A stretch of DNA of 64,000 nucleotides from Novosphingobium sp. BW1 (lineage in GTDB: Bacteria > Pseudomonadota > Alphaproteobacteria > Sphingomonadales > Sphingomonadaceae), in contig NZ_VIRF01000058.1 in the NCBI RefSeq assembly GCF_008107685.1, forward strand, positions 1 to 64,000, in the 5' to 3' direction. A program made the position numbers and the translations under genes. Under the pieces are notes generated by a model. It was not told the DNA's origin. It saw only the letters and a program-made list of their open reading frames with translations, and did no database searches. Position 1 is the stretch's first letter. Every line of letters starts with the position of its first letter. Positions 8,028 to 17,331 of the stretch are shown piece by piece.

Positions 8028-9481
8028 TGCTCGTTGCTCGCGGGTTCGGGGGAAAGACGTTCGATGCGAAAGGCGGTGAAGGCGGACCAGTCGGTCTCAA
8101 CCACGCGGCCCGGATCATGGACCACGCGAAACCGGCGCGAGAGGTCCCTGCTCGCGTACATGTCGAGCTGGCGCGCGCCTTGCAGCAACAGCGCTTCCTC
8201 CGGGGTTTCGATGCCGAAGGCTTCGGCATCGAGCGCGTCGCGCTTGCCGAGGTTGCGCTCGACGTAGTCGGCAATCTTCTGCGGCGTCACCGCAAGGCGC
8301 AGGAGGTAGGCCTTCTGCGAATGGTCGTAGGCCACCATCGCGGGATCGATACTGGAGGTGCGTACGGGGCTGGGCGGGGCGACGATACGGCGCGGGGTCG
8401 GCGCCGCAAGGCTGTCCGGGCCCCAGTGGCGCACAGGATCGGTCAGTTCGGACGGAACCTCGACGGCATCGTCCCATTCGAGCGGCAGGGCCGAGGCATC
8501 GCGCAGAAGGTGCGTGACACGCAGCAGGCTCGAGCCGTCGATCTCGTTCATGTAGCTGACGGTTCGCGCGATACGCTGTTCGAGGCGGCTGCGGAAGGCG
8601 TCGATATCGTCGAGGCGCTCCTCGGCGGCATCGAAGATGCGCTTCACCTGGTCGAGGTGCTGACGCACGCGCGAGGTCGCGGTCTCCGGGTTGGTCGCCA
8701 AGCCTTGCGCCTGATACCCCTGCGCAAAGGCGGCCACAACCTCGGCGTCGTGCTCGTAGTCCGAGATCATCTGGATGATCCGGTTGCGGTGGCGGAAGGG
8801 GTTGTTGGTGGTCTTGATGACCCGGTAGTCAGCGATCAGCACGTCCTCGACGAAGTCGAAGAAGCGAGCGAGGATCTGAGTGGGCTGCGGATCGGCGACG
8901 ATGCGCTGCTCATGGGCGCGCAGGTTGCCGATGATGGCGGAAAGGTGCTGCTGGAAACGCCGCGCGCGCAGCGCCGCATCGGCGAGCGAGGAGGCCTTGT
9001 CGAAGGGATCATCGCCAAGCCGCTCGATCACGCTTTCGAGCGCGGCGATGGTGCCGCCGAAATGGACCGCCTCGCCTTCCTCGATGGCGCTCAGCGTTTC
9101 GAGCAGCATCGAAACCGACGCGTCGAGATCGACCATTTCGACATAGCCGCGCGAATGCTCGACCAGCCATCCGGCCTGGCGCAGCTTGAGGTAGACCTTG
9201 AGCGGGTTCTGGCTGGCGTCCGCATTCGCCGCGTCGGAGGCGAAGTCGTCGGCGATGTCGGAGAGGCGGTCAATCTGCGTCGCGATGAAGGCGACGAGGT
9301 CGTCCTTGCGCACGGGGTTCGTGTAGTGCTCGCCGAAGAAGGCCCGGTAGACCCACAGAATCAGCCGCGCGTAGTCGCGCCGGGCGGGGGAGGCGAGAAC
9401 GGCAAAGAGGCTGGGAGGCAAATGCCCGAACAGGGCATCGCGCGTGCCTTTCTCCCGATGTTCGTTGCTCTCGGTCTGCAT
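8024..9481 (-). CDS. jetA: JetA/MksF-like kleisin subunit
   Basis: A 485-residue protein with the look of the JetA (MksF) kleisins of Wadjet systems. It opens with F-G-H-L-P-P-S-L-F-A-V-L-A-S-P-A-R-R-D-Y-A, then helical and winged-helix-like regions. It is first in the operon and overlaps JetB by ATGA. In this family the kleisin closes the SMC ring and recruits JetB. The assignment rests on position, size and partner genes as much as on motif, so MksF versus JetA is not decided. Confidence 0.72.
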   Translation of the reverse strand: MQTESNEHREKGTRDALFGHLPPSLFAVLASPARRDYARLILWVYRAFFGEHYTNPVRKDDLVAFIATQIDRLSDIADDFASDAANADASQNPLKVYLKLRQAGWLVEHSRGYVEMVDLDASVSMLLETLSAIEEGEAVHFGGTIAALESVIERLGDDPFDKASSLADAALRARRFQQHLSAIIGNLRAHEQRIVADPQPTQILARFFDFVEDVLIADYRVIKTTNNPFRHRNRIIQMISDYEHDAEVVAAFAQGYQAQGLATNPETATSRVRQHLDQVKRIFDAAEERLDDIDAFRSRLEQRIARTVSYMNEIDGSSLLRVTHLLRDASALPLEWDDAVEVPSELTDPVRHWGPDSLAAPTPRRIVAPPSPVRTSSIDPAMVAYDHSQKAYLLRLAVTPQKIADYVERNLGKRDALDAEAFGIETPEEALLLQGARQLDMYASRDLSRRFRVVHDPGRVVETDWSAFTAFRIERLSPEPASNEQ

Positions 9482-9629
9482 CTAAGTCCCATCTGGGCGC
9501 CCGCTCCGGGATGGAAAGGACGCCGGTGTGAAGGGGCAGGGGCATAAGTGGCATGCTGCGGCGCTGCAACCGTGCGCGCCAGCTTGTGAACATCCCTGAG
9601 CAGCGGCGCGCCGACGCCCGATGTCCATG
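9482..9629. other. Gap upstream of the jet-like operon
   Basis: About 150 bases between the JetA-like start and the end of the decayed TetR gene, both on the minus strand. The promoter of the operon should be here; I saw no strong -35/-10 pair or operator by eye. Confidence 0.3.
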
Positions 9630-10296
9630 TCAGGCGGCGAGAGCCGTTATCGCGGCGCGCAGGTCCGCGATAACGGCGCCGCGATCCTGCAAAAGGGCCA
9701 GGAGCTGGAGCCCGTCGGCCAGTGCCATGAGGTGGCGCACGCTCTGCTCGGGATCTAGATCGGCCCGCAGATCGCAGCGAGCCTGCCTTTCCGTCATGGC
9801 CTTGGCCAAGATCGCGCTGAACGCGGTTCACGCGCCGGTTTAAGAAGGCGTGTGCGCTGTGCGCCGGATCCACCGCTTCGGCGGCTAAGGCCAGGAACAG
9901 GCGGGCCATACCAGGGATGCCGACATTTCGGCCCACGGCCGTCACGAAAAGCTCCAGGCTGGGCAGAGCCGCGCGCGCGACGGTTTCACGCAACGCCGGG
10001 ATCGAATCGCTGTCCCACAGCTCGACCAGGCTTTGCAGCGGATCCTCGCGGTTGGCGAAATAGTAGAGGATGAGGGCGGGCACTATGCCCAATGCCTCGC
10101 CGATGTCGCGCAGTGACTGCCGTGTGTACCCCTCACGCGTCATGAGGTCGATCACGCCGCGCAGGATCGCCTCGGGCTTGGCGGTGCCCTTGGCGTAGCC
10201 ACGGCGCCGGGGCGGGCGGGCAGCATGGCCATCGGAGCTATGGTGCGGGCCATTCCCGGCCGTCTGCTCGCCAGGGAACCTGCCGATATGCGCCAC
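9630..10296 (-). pseudogene. TetR-family regulator, frameshifted
   Basis: The first two thirds has the TetR DNA-binding domain (A-I-L-R-G-V-I-D-L-M-T-R-E-G-Y, then L-I-L-Y-Y-F-A-N-R-E-D). The C-terminal ligand domain continues in another frame as F-S-A-I-L-A-K-A-M-T-E-R and ends in L-A-A at 9630. The break lies near 9820-9826. With the frame restored the protein would be about 222 residues, normal for TetR. The only upstream start is GTG at 10296, whose codon lies inside the divergent isomerase gene. A sequencing error is the alternative to a real pseudogene. Confidence 0.72.
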
Positions 10297-11157
10297 TTCC
10301 TCTCTGACCGCAGTCTACCGCTTGGCGTGCAGCTCTATACCGTTGATGCGATGGCGCGTGAGGACATCCGGGGAACCTTGCAGAAGCTCTCCGAAATCGG
10401 TTTCCGCTCGCTCGAGCTCGCGGGCCTGCACGGCCGTACCCCGCAAGACCTACGCGCGTCGGCGGATGAGGCAGGCATTGCCATCACCAGCATCCATCTA
10501 GGGAATGTACTGATCGGTCGAACCGAGGCCGACACTGAAAAGCTCGTCGAGGATCTCGGCGTTCTTGGCGTTCGCGACGTTGTCCTGCCCATGTTCATCT
10601 TCCCTCGTGATGTGATCCGGGACGAGGATGAGCCCTTTGGCGACTACCTCTACCGTGCCGTGCACAGCCAGGGTGCGGACGTGTGGGAGCGCACCGCCGA
10701 TCTCCTCAACGAGCGCGCGGCGTCGCTGGCACGGCACGGGGTGAAGCTCGCTTACCACAATCACAATGTCGAATTCGGCTCGGTCGACGACACCGGCCAG
10801 ACCGGCTGGGAGGTCCTGATGGAGCGCACTGATCCCGAACTCGTCGGGCTCGAGATCGACTTTGGCTGGGTCGCGGCGGCGGGGATTGACCCGGTCGAAT
10901 TCGTCACCCGTTACGCGGGCCGGGTGCGCCAGGTTCACGTAAAGGACGTCCACGCCACCACGAAACCCAACTTCGCGTTTCTCCAGGACCCGGCCGAAGT
11001 GGGGGCCGGCAGTCTTGACTGGGCGCGTCTCCTGCCTGTGGCCCACGCGGCAGGCGTGCGCCAGTTCTATGTAGAACAGGAGCCTCCGTTCACCACCGAC
11101 CGCCTCACCTCGCTGGCCAAGAGTGCGGCTTACCTTGGCGCAGCGCCTGCAATGTAA
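10288..11157 (+). CDS. Sugar phosphate isomerase/epimerase-like protein (AP-endonuclease-2 TIM barrel)
   Basis: A 289-residue TIM-barrel protein of the xylose-isomerase-like family. Family motifs are L-G-V-Q-L-Y-T-V at the first strand, L-A-Y-H-N-H-N-V-E-F near residue 155, E-I-D-F-G-W-V near 190 and H-V-K-D-V-H near 220, which supply the metal-binding His, Glu and Asp residues. The ATG at 10288 follows an AGGGAA ribosome site. Members act on keto sugars or inositol derivatives; the substrate here is unknown. Its 5' end overlaps the 5' end of the divergent TetR gene by 9 bases. Confidence 0.82.
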   Translation: MRHFLSDRSLPLGVQLYTVDAMAREDIRGTLQKLSEIGFRSLELAGLHGRTPQDLRASADEAGIAITSIHLGNVLIGRTEADTEKLVEDLGVLGVRDVVLPMFIFPRDVIRDEDEPFGDYLYRAVHSQGADVWERTADLLNERAASLARHGVKLAYHNHNVEFGSVDDTGQTGWEVLMERTDPELVGLEIDFGWVAAAGIDPVEFVTRYAGRVRQVHVKDVHATTKPNFAFLQDPAEVGAGSLDWARLLPVAHAAGVRQFYVEQEPPFTTDRLTSLAKSAAYLGAAPAM

Positions 11158-11254
11158 CCGTCCAGAAGACCCGCCTACCATGCCAGACCCGACCCGTGGC
11201 CTGATCCGGGCCGCCGTCCTTCCAATCACCGTCGCCGCGCAGGACCCCTCCTCC

Positions 11255-11840
11255 ATGCATCCAGACTATATGCGCGCGCCGTTTTCGGCGAAGAGGGTGC
11301 TCGACTGGGGTACGCGGCCGGACCGGTCTCCCGACGGTACGAAAATCGCCCGCACCGAGGCGAAAGCCGCAATGCGCCCGGCATGACCTCGATCCCGCGA
11401 CAGGCAAGGTTCGCTGCCTGACCTGCCATCTTGGCGGGCAGAAGGACGCGGCTTCGAGAAGGGCGACGTGCTCGACGACGAGATGGTTAAGCTGGACACG
11501 GAAACCGGCGTCATCACAGCTCTTTACACCAGCCCCGCGCACACCGAGAGGCACCTGTTCCCCGACGATCGTTACAGCCTCAAGGCATCCAACCGCACCT
11601 CGGACCGCGAAGAAAAGTGGCGCGGTCTTAGCAGCCTCCCGGCGCGGTTCATGCTGTTCATGTTCACGCGCATCGGGCTCGACCTGCCGAGCCCGGAGAA
11701 GCTGGAGGACTATGCGCCCCATGGCGCGAAAGTCGGCGTCGATCCTCGTGCGAGCGCTGAGCTCGCCGGGCAGGGCGGCCTCTACATCGGGCAGTGGGGC
11801 ATGCAGGCGGCCTGCTTCTCGCCAACTGCGGCACGGTGAA
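11255..11840 (+). pseudogene. Decayed TolB/PD40-like beta-propeller protein
   Basis: Broken pieces in different frames look like one gene. Near 11255 comes a start with D-W-G-T-R-P-D-R-S-P-D-G-T-K-I-A, the usual PD40 repeat. From 11468 another frame reads D-D-E-M-V-K-L-D-T-E-T-G and later G-Q-G-G-L-Y-I-G-Q-W. Stops and frame changes occur around 11386 and 11840. No intact reading frame remains. The identification is by motif only and the ends are approximate. Confidence 0.45.
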
Positions 11841-11968
11841 GAAGGCCCCATTTCCTAAACTTGGTCAGCCGGTCAACTAAACACGGGAACCGGCGCGAAG
11901 GCTCACGCGTAGATTTAGGCACGTAGCTGGGGTGGGGGCCTTGAATGACTGAGCAAAGGAGCCTCTTC

Positions 11969-12517
11969 ATGTTCACATCCCCCCGCATGACCGCATTGGC
12001 CCTGCTGGCCGTAAGCCTTTCGCCGCTCGCAGCGACGGGCGCGCTGGCTGAGCATCACGATGGAAAGGTGAGCGCCGCTGTCATTGACACCTCAGGGGCC
12101 AATGTGGGCCAGGTCGACCTTGAACAGACCCCGGCGGGCGTCCTCATCAAGGCGGACGTGACCGGCCTTACCCCCGGTGCGCACGGCTTTCACATCCATG
12201 AGACCGGCACCTGCGATCCGGCGGACGGCTTTAAGAGTGCAGGCGGCCATTTCGCGCCGGGGGCCAATAGTCACGGCCTGATGGTCGAGGGAGGCCCCCA
12301 CGGCGGCGACATGCCCAATCAGACCGTGGGCGCAGACGGGCATCTCCAGACCCAGGTGCTCAACACCGGCGTGACCCTGATGGCGGGTGAAACCTCGATC
12401 CATGATGGCGACGGTTCGGCGCTCGTCATCCACGAGGGTGCGGATGACTACACCAGCCAGCCTTCGGGCGCGGCGGGCAGCCGCGTTGCCTGCGCGGTCC
12501 TCAGCGCGCCGAAGTAA
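11969..12517 (+). CDS. sodC: Periplasmic Cu/Zn superoxide dismutase
   Basis: A 182-residue secreted enzyme converting superoxide to oxygen and peroxide in the periplasm. It has a signal peptide (to about residue 28, cleavage near A-L-A-E), the copper ligands H-G-F-H-I-H, the zinc-loop segment G-G-H-F-A-P-G and the disulfide cysteines (T-G-T-C and R-V-A-C-A-V). The ATG at 11969 is chosen over that at 11945 because an AAAGGAG site lies 7 bases before it and the signal peptide then has the usual length. It appears monocistronic. Confidence 0.93.
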   Translation: MFTSPRMTALALLAVSLSPLAATGALAEHHDGKVSAAVIDTSGANVGQVDLEQTPAGVLIKADVTGLTPGAHGFHIHETGTCDPADGFKSAGGHFAPGANSHGLMVEGGPHGGDMPNQTVGADGHLQTQVLNTGVTLMAGETSIHDGDGSALVIHEGADDYTSQPSGAAGSRVACAVLSAPK

Positions 12518-12538
12518 CGGCGAATTGGCTGGGCGAGG

Positions 12539-14014
12539 TCAGTCCCCCGCTGCGGGTGGTAGTTCGCTTCCCTCTTCGGAGATGTTCGGGCTCGCTTTCT
12601 GATCTGTCCAGCCCCCGCCCAACGCCAGAAACAGGTTGATCTGCGCCTGCGCGACTGCGTCGTTGGCCTCGCGCTCGGCGTCACGCGCGGCAATCAGTGA
12701 GGCTTTGCTAGTCAGGTCGTCGCGAAGCCCGGTCTTGCCCGCACCGAAAAGGCGCTTGCTCTGCGCGTCGAGTGTTCTGGCATTCTCCAGCGCCTCTTCC
12801 AGATCGACCGCACGATTGTGCGCCTCGCGGTAGGAGGAGAGCGCGGTTTCGGACTCACGCAGAGCGCCAAGGACGGCACTGTCGAAGTCGGCAAGCGCCT
12901 TGTCCGCGCCGGCCTTGGCCAATGTTACTCGCGCGTGCTGCTGTCGAGTGGGGAACACCCAGCTCATCATCGAGCCAATCGACCAGTGGCCCGCCATCGC
13001 TTTACCCACGTCGGCGAGGAGACCAAAGGTGCCTCCGCCGCCACCGATCGCGATGTGCGGATAGAGGTCGGCCTCGGCGACCCCAATCCCGGCCATGGCC
13101 GAGGCGAGCGTGCGTTCAGCCGCGCGCACGTCCGGGCGGCGCGCCAGCAGCGAGGCGCCGTCGCCGATTGGGAGCGGTCGGTCGAGCTTGGGCAGGGCTA
13201 TGCAGCTTTCCACCTCGCGCGGGTATCCGGCCGGGGTTTTTCCGATGAGATAGGCGAGGCGATAGAGCCCGGCGCGCACGCGAGCGCGGTGCTCGGGAAG
13301 CTGCGAGCGGGCTTGCGCGAGTATCTGCTCGGCGCGGGTGACCTCGGGGGGGCCGATCTTGCCGGCGGCGTAAAGCCGTTTGAGGACATCGAGCATGTGC
13401 TCGCGTGTCTCGACGGCCTCTTGCGCCAGTTCCACGGCCTCGTTCTCACCGCACACCTCGACATAGGCGTGCGCGACTTCGGCCGCGACAGTGATCTGCA
13501 CTGCTTCGAGCAGGGCTTCGGTGGCCTCGTGCTCGGTCTCGGCCTGCTCGACCCGGCGGCGGATCTGGCCAAAGAGGTCAAGCTGGTAGGAGACGTTGGC
13601 CTCGCCGATGCCCAGGTTGTTCATCGGGATCGTCTCGAAGCGCAGGAAGCTCTCGCCCGAAAGGCGCGCGCGCTGGACCTCGGCATCGAGCGCGACCTGG
13701 GGATCATGCAGGCCCTTGGTGGCGCGCACCATCGCGGCCGAACGCGCGAGGTTGGCGCCGGCTGAACGCAGTTCGGTGTTGGCAGCGAGCGCTTGCTCTT
13801 CCAGCGCGTCGAGGACAGGATCGTCGTAGAGCGACCACCAGCGCGGCGGCAGTTCATCCGTTACGGTCAGCGCGCCCGAGGTGAGCGGCGCCTTGGCCTC
13901 GGGCCGCGCGATGGCGGCGTTCTCGGGCAGGTGGTAATCGGGCCCCACGGTGCAAGCGGCCAGCGCGGTGATGTTGGCGAGAGCGCCTAGTGCGCGAAAG
14001 TGCAGGCGTTTCAC
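12539..14014 (-). CDS. Outer-membrane factor, NodT/TolC family lipoprotein
   Basis: A 491-residue outer-membrane efflux channel. The N-terminal signal ends in A-L-A-A-C with the lipid-accepting Cys at residue 21, followed by T-V-G-P-D-Y, the standard NodT start. Two OEP domains follow, with the A-R-R-P-D-V-R-A-A-E motif near residue 305. The GTG start overlaps the HlyD stop (GTGA). As last gene of the FUSC-DUF1656-HlyD operon it supplies the outer-membrane exit duct of the exporter. Confidence 0.9.
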   Translation of the reverse strand: MKRLHFRALGALANITALAACTVGPDYHLPENAAIARPEAKAPLTSGALTVTDELPPRWWSLYDDPVLDALEEQALAANTELRSAGANLARSAAMVRATKGLHDPQVALDAEVQRARLSGESFLRFETIPMNNLGIGEANVSYQLDLFGQIRRRVEQAETEHEATEALLEAVQITVAAEVAHAYVEVCGENEAVELAQEAVETREHMLDVLKRLYAAGKIGPPEVTRAEQILAQARSQLPEHRARVRAGLYRLAYLIGKTPAGYPREVESCIALPKLDRPLPIGDGASLLARRPDVRAAERTLASAMAGIGVAEADLYPHIAIGGGGGTFGLLADVGKAMAGHWSIGSMMSWVFPTRQQHARVTLAKAGADKALADFDSAVLGALRESETALSSYREAHNRAVDLEEALENARTLDAQSKRLFGAGKTGLRDDLTSKASLIAARDAEREANDAVAQAQINLFLALGGGWTDQKASPNISEEGSELPPAAGD

Positions 14015-14982
14015 TGCTTGTCGTCCAGTTCAAGACTGACCGATACCGTGCGGCCCGAGATCAGCGCAAGGTCCTTGGGCGCATCGTCGATGTGGATGCG
14101 CACCGGGATGCGCTGGGGCAGGCGCACCCAGCTGAAGGAGGGATTGATCGCGGGCAGGAGGTCCTCGCTGTCGGTGCGGTCATGGTCCTTGATGCCCGCC
14201 GCGATTGAAAAGACGTGCCCGTGCATAGGCTTGTCGGTGCCCATGGGCCGGATCAGCGCCTTCTGACCCCGGTGGATATGGGAAAGCTTGGTCTCCTCGA
14301 AATACCCTTCGACGCGCAAGGTGGAAGTGTCGACGAGCGCGAGTACCGGATCCCCCGCGCGGACGTAATTGCCCACGCGCAGGGCAAAGTCCGACATGTA
14401 GCCGCTCACCGGCGCGACCACGCGAGTGCGCTTGAGGTTCAGTTCGGCGAGATCCAGCGCGTTGCGCGCGGCAGCGAGGCGGGCAGCGGCCTGCGCGATC
14501 GCGGCACGGGCCTGCGCGGCGCGCGCGGTTAGTTCGCGGGCGCGAGTCTGGGTCTGCTCGGTCGTCTCGCTGGGGAGGAGGTCGGACAGGCTGGTGTCGC
14601 GCTTTTCCTCGCGGCGCGCTTCGGCCAGGCTCGCCTCGACACTTTGCGCGGCGGAGTGGGCCGCGTTGAGGTCGGCCTCGACCTGGCGCACCGCGACTTT
14701 GGCCTCGGTCACGGCCAGAGTGTAGCGGGCCGGGTCGATCTCGAAGAGAATGTCGCCGCGCTTCACCGGATCGTCGTGGTCGAAATAGACCTTCGTGACG
14801 AGCCCGCCAACGTCAGGGGCGATCTGCACGATGTCGGCCCGAATGCGCCCGTCGCGGGTCCAGGGATCGTCCTGGTAGTAACGGAACAGCGAAATGCCCG
14901 CCCAGATCGAGACAAGTACGAGCGAACCCGTGATGGCCGTGGAAATGACCTTGCGGCGACGTTCGGTTGATGACGGGCTCAT
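14011..14982 (-). CDS. HlyD/EmrA-family periplasmic adaptor
   Basis: A 323-residue membrane-fusion protein. One transmembrane helix lies near residues 15-33, followed by a biotinyl-lipoyl-like segment split by a helical hairpin of alanine/arginine-rich coiled coil (about 75-180), then V-V-A-P-V-S-G-Y. It links the inner-membrane FUSC protein to the NodT channel. It overlaps the DUF1656 gene upstream by ATGA. Close relatives are AaeA-type adaptors for aromatic acid export. Confidence 0.88.
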   Translation of the reverse strand: MSPSSTERRRKVISTAITGSLVLVSIWAGISLFRYYQDDPWTRDGRIRADIVQIAPDVGGLVTKVYFDHDDPVKRGDILFEIDPARYTLAVTEAKVAVRQVEADLNAAHSAAQSVEASLAEARREEKRDTSLSDLLPSETTEQTQTRARELTARAAQARAAIAQAAARLAAARNALDLAELNLKRTRVVAPVSGYMSDFALRVGNYVRAGDPVLALVDTSTLRVEGYFEETKLSHIHRGQKALIRPMGTDKPMHGHVFSIAAGIKDHDRTDSEDLLPAINPSFSWVRLPQRIPVRIHIDDAPKDLALISGRTVSVSLELDDKQ

Positions 14983-15200
14983 GGGTGGGATCCGGCGAAC
15001 TGCGTGGGAAGGACAAGGACCAGGGCGGCCCAGACGATGACGAAGAGAGCGGTGTCGAAAAGCACTGCGTGCCAGATCCAGCGGTAGAGGCGCAGCGCGG
15101 AGAGCAGGCGGTGCAAGAGGAAAGTGAGGACGAGCGCGATGCAGGCCTCGACCGGGGCGGCGGCAACGTAAATAACGCCCAGCAGATAGTCCGGCGTCAC
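14979..15200 (-). CDS. DUF1656 small membrane protein
   Basis: A 73-residue protein with two hydrophobic helices and the family-like R-W-I-W-H-A-V-L-F-D-T-A-L-F segment. DUF1656 proteins (AaeX type) sit between FUSC and HlyD genes in aromatic-acid efflux operons; their role is unproven. The start is GTG and overlaps the FUSC stop. Confidence 0.85.
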   Translation of the reverse strand: MTPDYLLGVIYVAAAPVEACIALVLTFLLHRLLSALRLYRWIWHAVLFDTALFVIVWAALVLVLPTQFAGSHP

Positions 15201-17104
15201 GTCAGGGCATCCCTTCGATAATCGGCAGCTTCAGGGAAGAGGTTGCGGCGAAGAGCGACCAGCGCGCCCAGGCCATCGGTGCGGTCGGGAAGGGCATCTT
15301 GGCGATGCGCGACCGGCGGCCCCTTGGCGAGCATCAGGCGCATGGCGGCATCGATCCGACCAAGCAGGCGTGGGGGCGTTGGGCGCGCGGGCTCCTGGTA
15401 GGTCCGCGCTACGTCGCGTAGCACCCGCGCAAGGGCGAGCGAGAGCTGGCGCTCGGCGCTCACTCGCACCTGCTGGATGGTCACGATGTTTTCGGCGATG
15501 CGTACCTCGCGCAAGGTCGCGGTGGCTTCGTCGGTGGCATCGTCCAGCCGCTCGGTGATGAGCGCCATGCGGTCGGTGGTGCGGCCAAGGGCGGCCATCG
15601 GGTTGGGCGCGACGCGAGCCGAGGCGAGGCTGACCAGATCGCGGTGAAGATTGTGGCGCAGGCGCCGCACGATCCGGTCTACGCCCGCCGAACGCAGCCC
15701 CGCCGTCGCGATCGCGGCGACGAGCACGCCCAGCACCTGCCCGGCATTGCCGTTGAGGAAGCGCGCAAAGTCGGCGTGGTAGCTTTCCTGCAGCGCCAGC
15801 GCATTGGCAAAGCCCAGCATGAACGCGCCGCCCATCAGTCCATAGCGCGGGTGGGGGATGATCCAGGCCGCTGCGAACAGTACCGGAAAGAGCAGGATCG
15901 CGAGCGGAATGAACCCGTCGACTGGCGGCATCAGCGCGAAAAGGTAGAAGGCAGCCGGGATCAGCGAGACGATGATTGCACCACCAAAGCTCAGGATCAT
16001 CTTCACCGGGTTGTCGAGAGCCCCAAAGAGGCAGCAGAAGATGCCCGCCATCATCGCCGAAACCCCGCCGTCGGCCCACCCCGTGCCAATCCAGATCGCA
16101 CAACAGATGAGGATCGAGATTGCCGCGGCGAGCCCGGCCAGCATGGCAAAGCCCCAGTCGGCATGCAGCGCGATAACCGCACGATTCTCCAGCTTGTCGA
16201 TTGGCTTGGGTTTTCGGCGGTCTTCGACGTGGGCAAGTATCGCTTCGCATTCGTCAAGGAGCTTCGCGGTCTGGCCTTCGCGCAGGGCATGGCTGTGGCG
16301 CAGGAGGTCGCGCCATTCCGGGCTCGCGTCGGGCCGGGTAGCAAGCTCGTCAAGCGCGCGTTGGCGATCCGCGAGGCCGGAAAGCGCGGGCAGCAGAAGC
16401 AGGATACGGCGCAGCATCGCCTGGACCGAACTGCTGGCGTCGCGCCAGTGCGAGGTGTCGAAGGGGATGTGGGTGGCCATGATGACGCAGTCCATCGCGT
16501 CCTTGGCCAGCCTGCGGCGCCCTTTGTGCGGGTCTCCATATCCGTCCGAGGAGAGGATCTCGGCGCGCCAGCTGCGGGCATCGCGGCACCAGACCGAGAG
16601 TTTGAGGCCCATCGTCTTACCCACCGACTGGGGCCAGAGCAGGCTGTGCGTGAGCGTGGCGCAGGTGATGCCGAGCACGATCTCGGTGACGCGGGCCGTC
16701 GCGATCTCAAACACGGCCTCAGGCTGGTCCACCGCCGGAAAACCGACGATAAGCGCGGTGTAGCCCATCAGCATCATCGTGTAGGCGCGCGGCGAACGGT
16801 CGAGCAGCGAGATCGCCAGCGTCCCCCCGACCCACAGCGCGAAGGCGAGGCACAGGAGCGGCGGCCAGTCGACAAGCGCGGGGACGAGCGCGACGGTCAC
16901 GGTTGCGCCCACGAACGTGCCGAGCACGCGGTAGATCGCCTTGGAGCGTGTCGCGCCGGAAAGCGGGCTGGAGACGATGTAGGCGGTCGTGATGGCCCAG
17001 AACGGACGCTCCAGCCCGACCCACAGCGTGATCCACAGCGCCATCATCGCGGCCAGAGTGGTCTTCAGGGCAAAATAGCTAGCCTGCCAGCGGGGCGAGG
17101 TCAT
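15197..17104 (-). CDS. FUSC-family (AaeB-like) inner-membrane exporter
   Basis: A 635-residue protein with two membrane blocks, about residues 15-160 and 340-480, each followed by a soluble helical region. This is the FUSC/ArAE architecture. The segment T-A-Y-I-V-S-S-P-L-S-G-A-T-R-S-K is typical. It would export hydroxylated aromatic acids or similar compounds together with the three downstream proteins. It is first in the operon and divergent from a LysR gene 227 bases away, the arrangement of the E. coli aaeXAB/aaeR system. The substrate is inferred from family only. Confidence 0.87.
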   Translation of the reverse strand: MTSPRWQASYFALKTTLAAMMALWITLWVGLERPFWAITTAYIVSSPLSGATRSKAIYRVLGTFVGATVTVALVPALVDWPPLLCLAFALWVGGTLAISLLDRSPRAYTMMLMGYTALIVGFPAVDQPEAVFEIATARVTEIVLGITCATLTHSLLWPQSVGKTMGLKLSVWCRDARSWRAEILSSDGYGDPHKGRRRLAKDAMDCVIMATHIPFDTSHWRDASSSVQAMLRRILLLLPALSGLADRQRALDELATRPDASPEWRDLLRHSHALREGQTAKLLDECEAILAHVEDRRKPKPIDKLENRAVIALHADWGFAMLAGLAAAISILICCAIWIGTGWADGGVSAMMAGIFCCLFGALDNPVKMILSFGGAIIVSLIPAAFYLFALMPPVDGFIPLAILLFPVLFAAAWIIPHPRYGLMGGAFMLGFANALALQESYHADFARFLNGNAGQVLGVLVAAIATAGLRSAGVDRIVRRLRHNLHRDLVSLASARVAPNPMAALGRTTDRMALITERLDDATDEATATLREVRIAENIVTIQQVRVSAERQLSLALARVLRDVARTYQEPARPTPPRLLGRIDAAMRLMLAKGPPVAHRQDALPDRTDGLGALVALRRNLFPEAADYRRDALT

Positions 17105-17331
17105 CGGGCGAGGTCCAACAGGGAGGCGACGGTGTCCGGCAGGAGCGATGGGGTGGTTCGGTCGGGCGGGCGTGCGAGGGTCAGGCGGGAATGCCCATCG
17201 CGATCAGATGAACGTGGGGGAGGGGGGATCAATCATCCGTCCGCGATGGGCGAGGTGCCCTATATGCGGTTTTTGCTCCTAAGGGATATTAGATGATTTG
17301 GGATTATCCATAAGCTGCGTTATATGGGGTC
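17105..17331. promoter_or_regulatory. Divergent promoter region, FUSC operon and LysR gene
   Basis: This gap becomes AT-rich next to the LysR start (17270-17325). It contains GGATA (17283-17287) and TATCC (17305-17309) as a spaced inverted repeat, followed directly by a TTATCCATAA half-palindrome, a plausible LysR operator. No site is proven. Confidence 0.4.

Noticed and set aside
7745..9547. 600-residue plus-strand frame across the JetA/JetB genes
   Set aside because: Antisense to the coupled operon, no recognisable domain, low-complexity Arg/Gly content at its start.
15644..17296. 550-residue plus-strand frame over the FUSC gene
   Set aside because: Antisense to a membrane protein with family motifs; its His/Arg/Asp-rich sequence has no domain.
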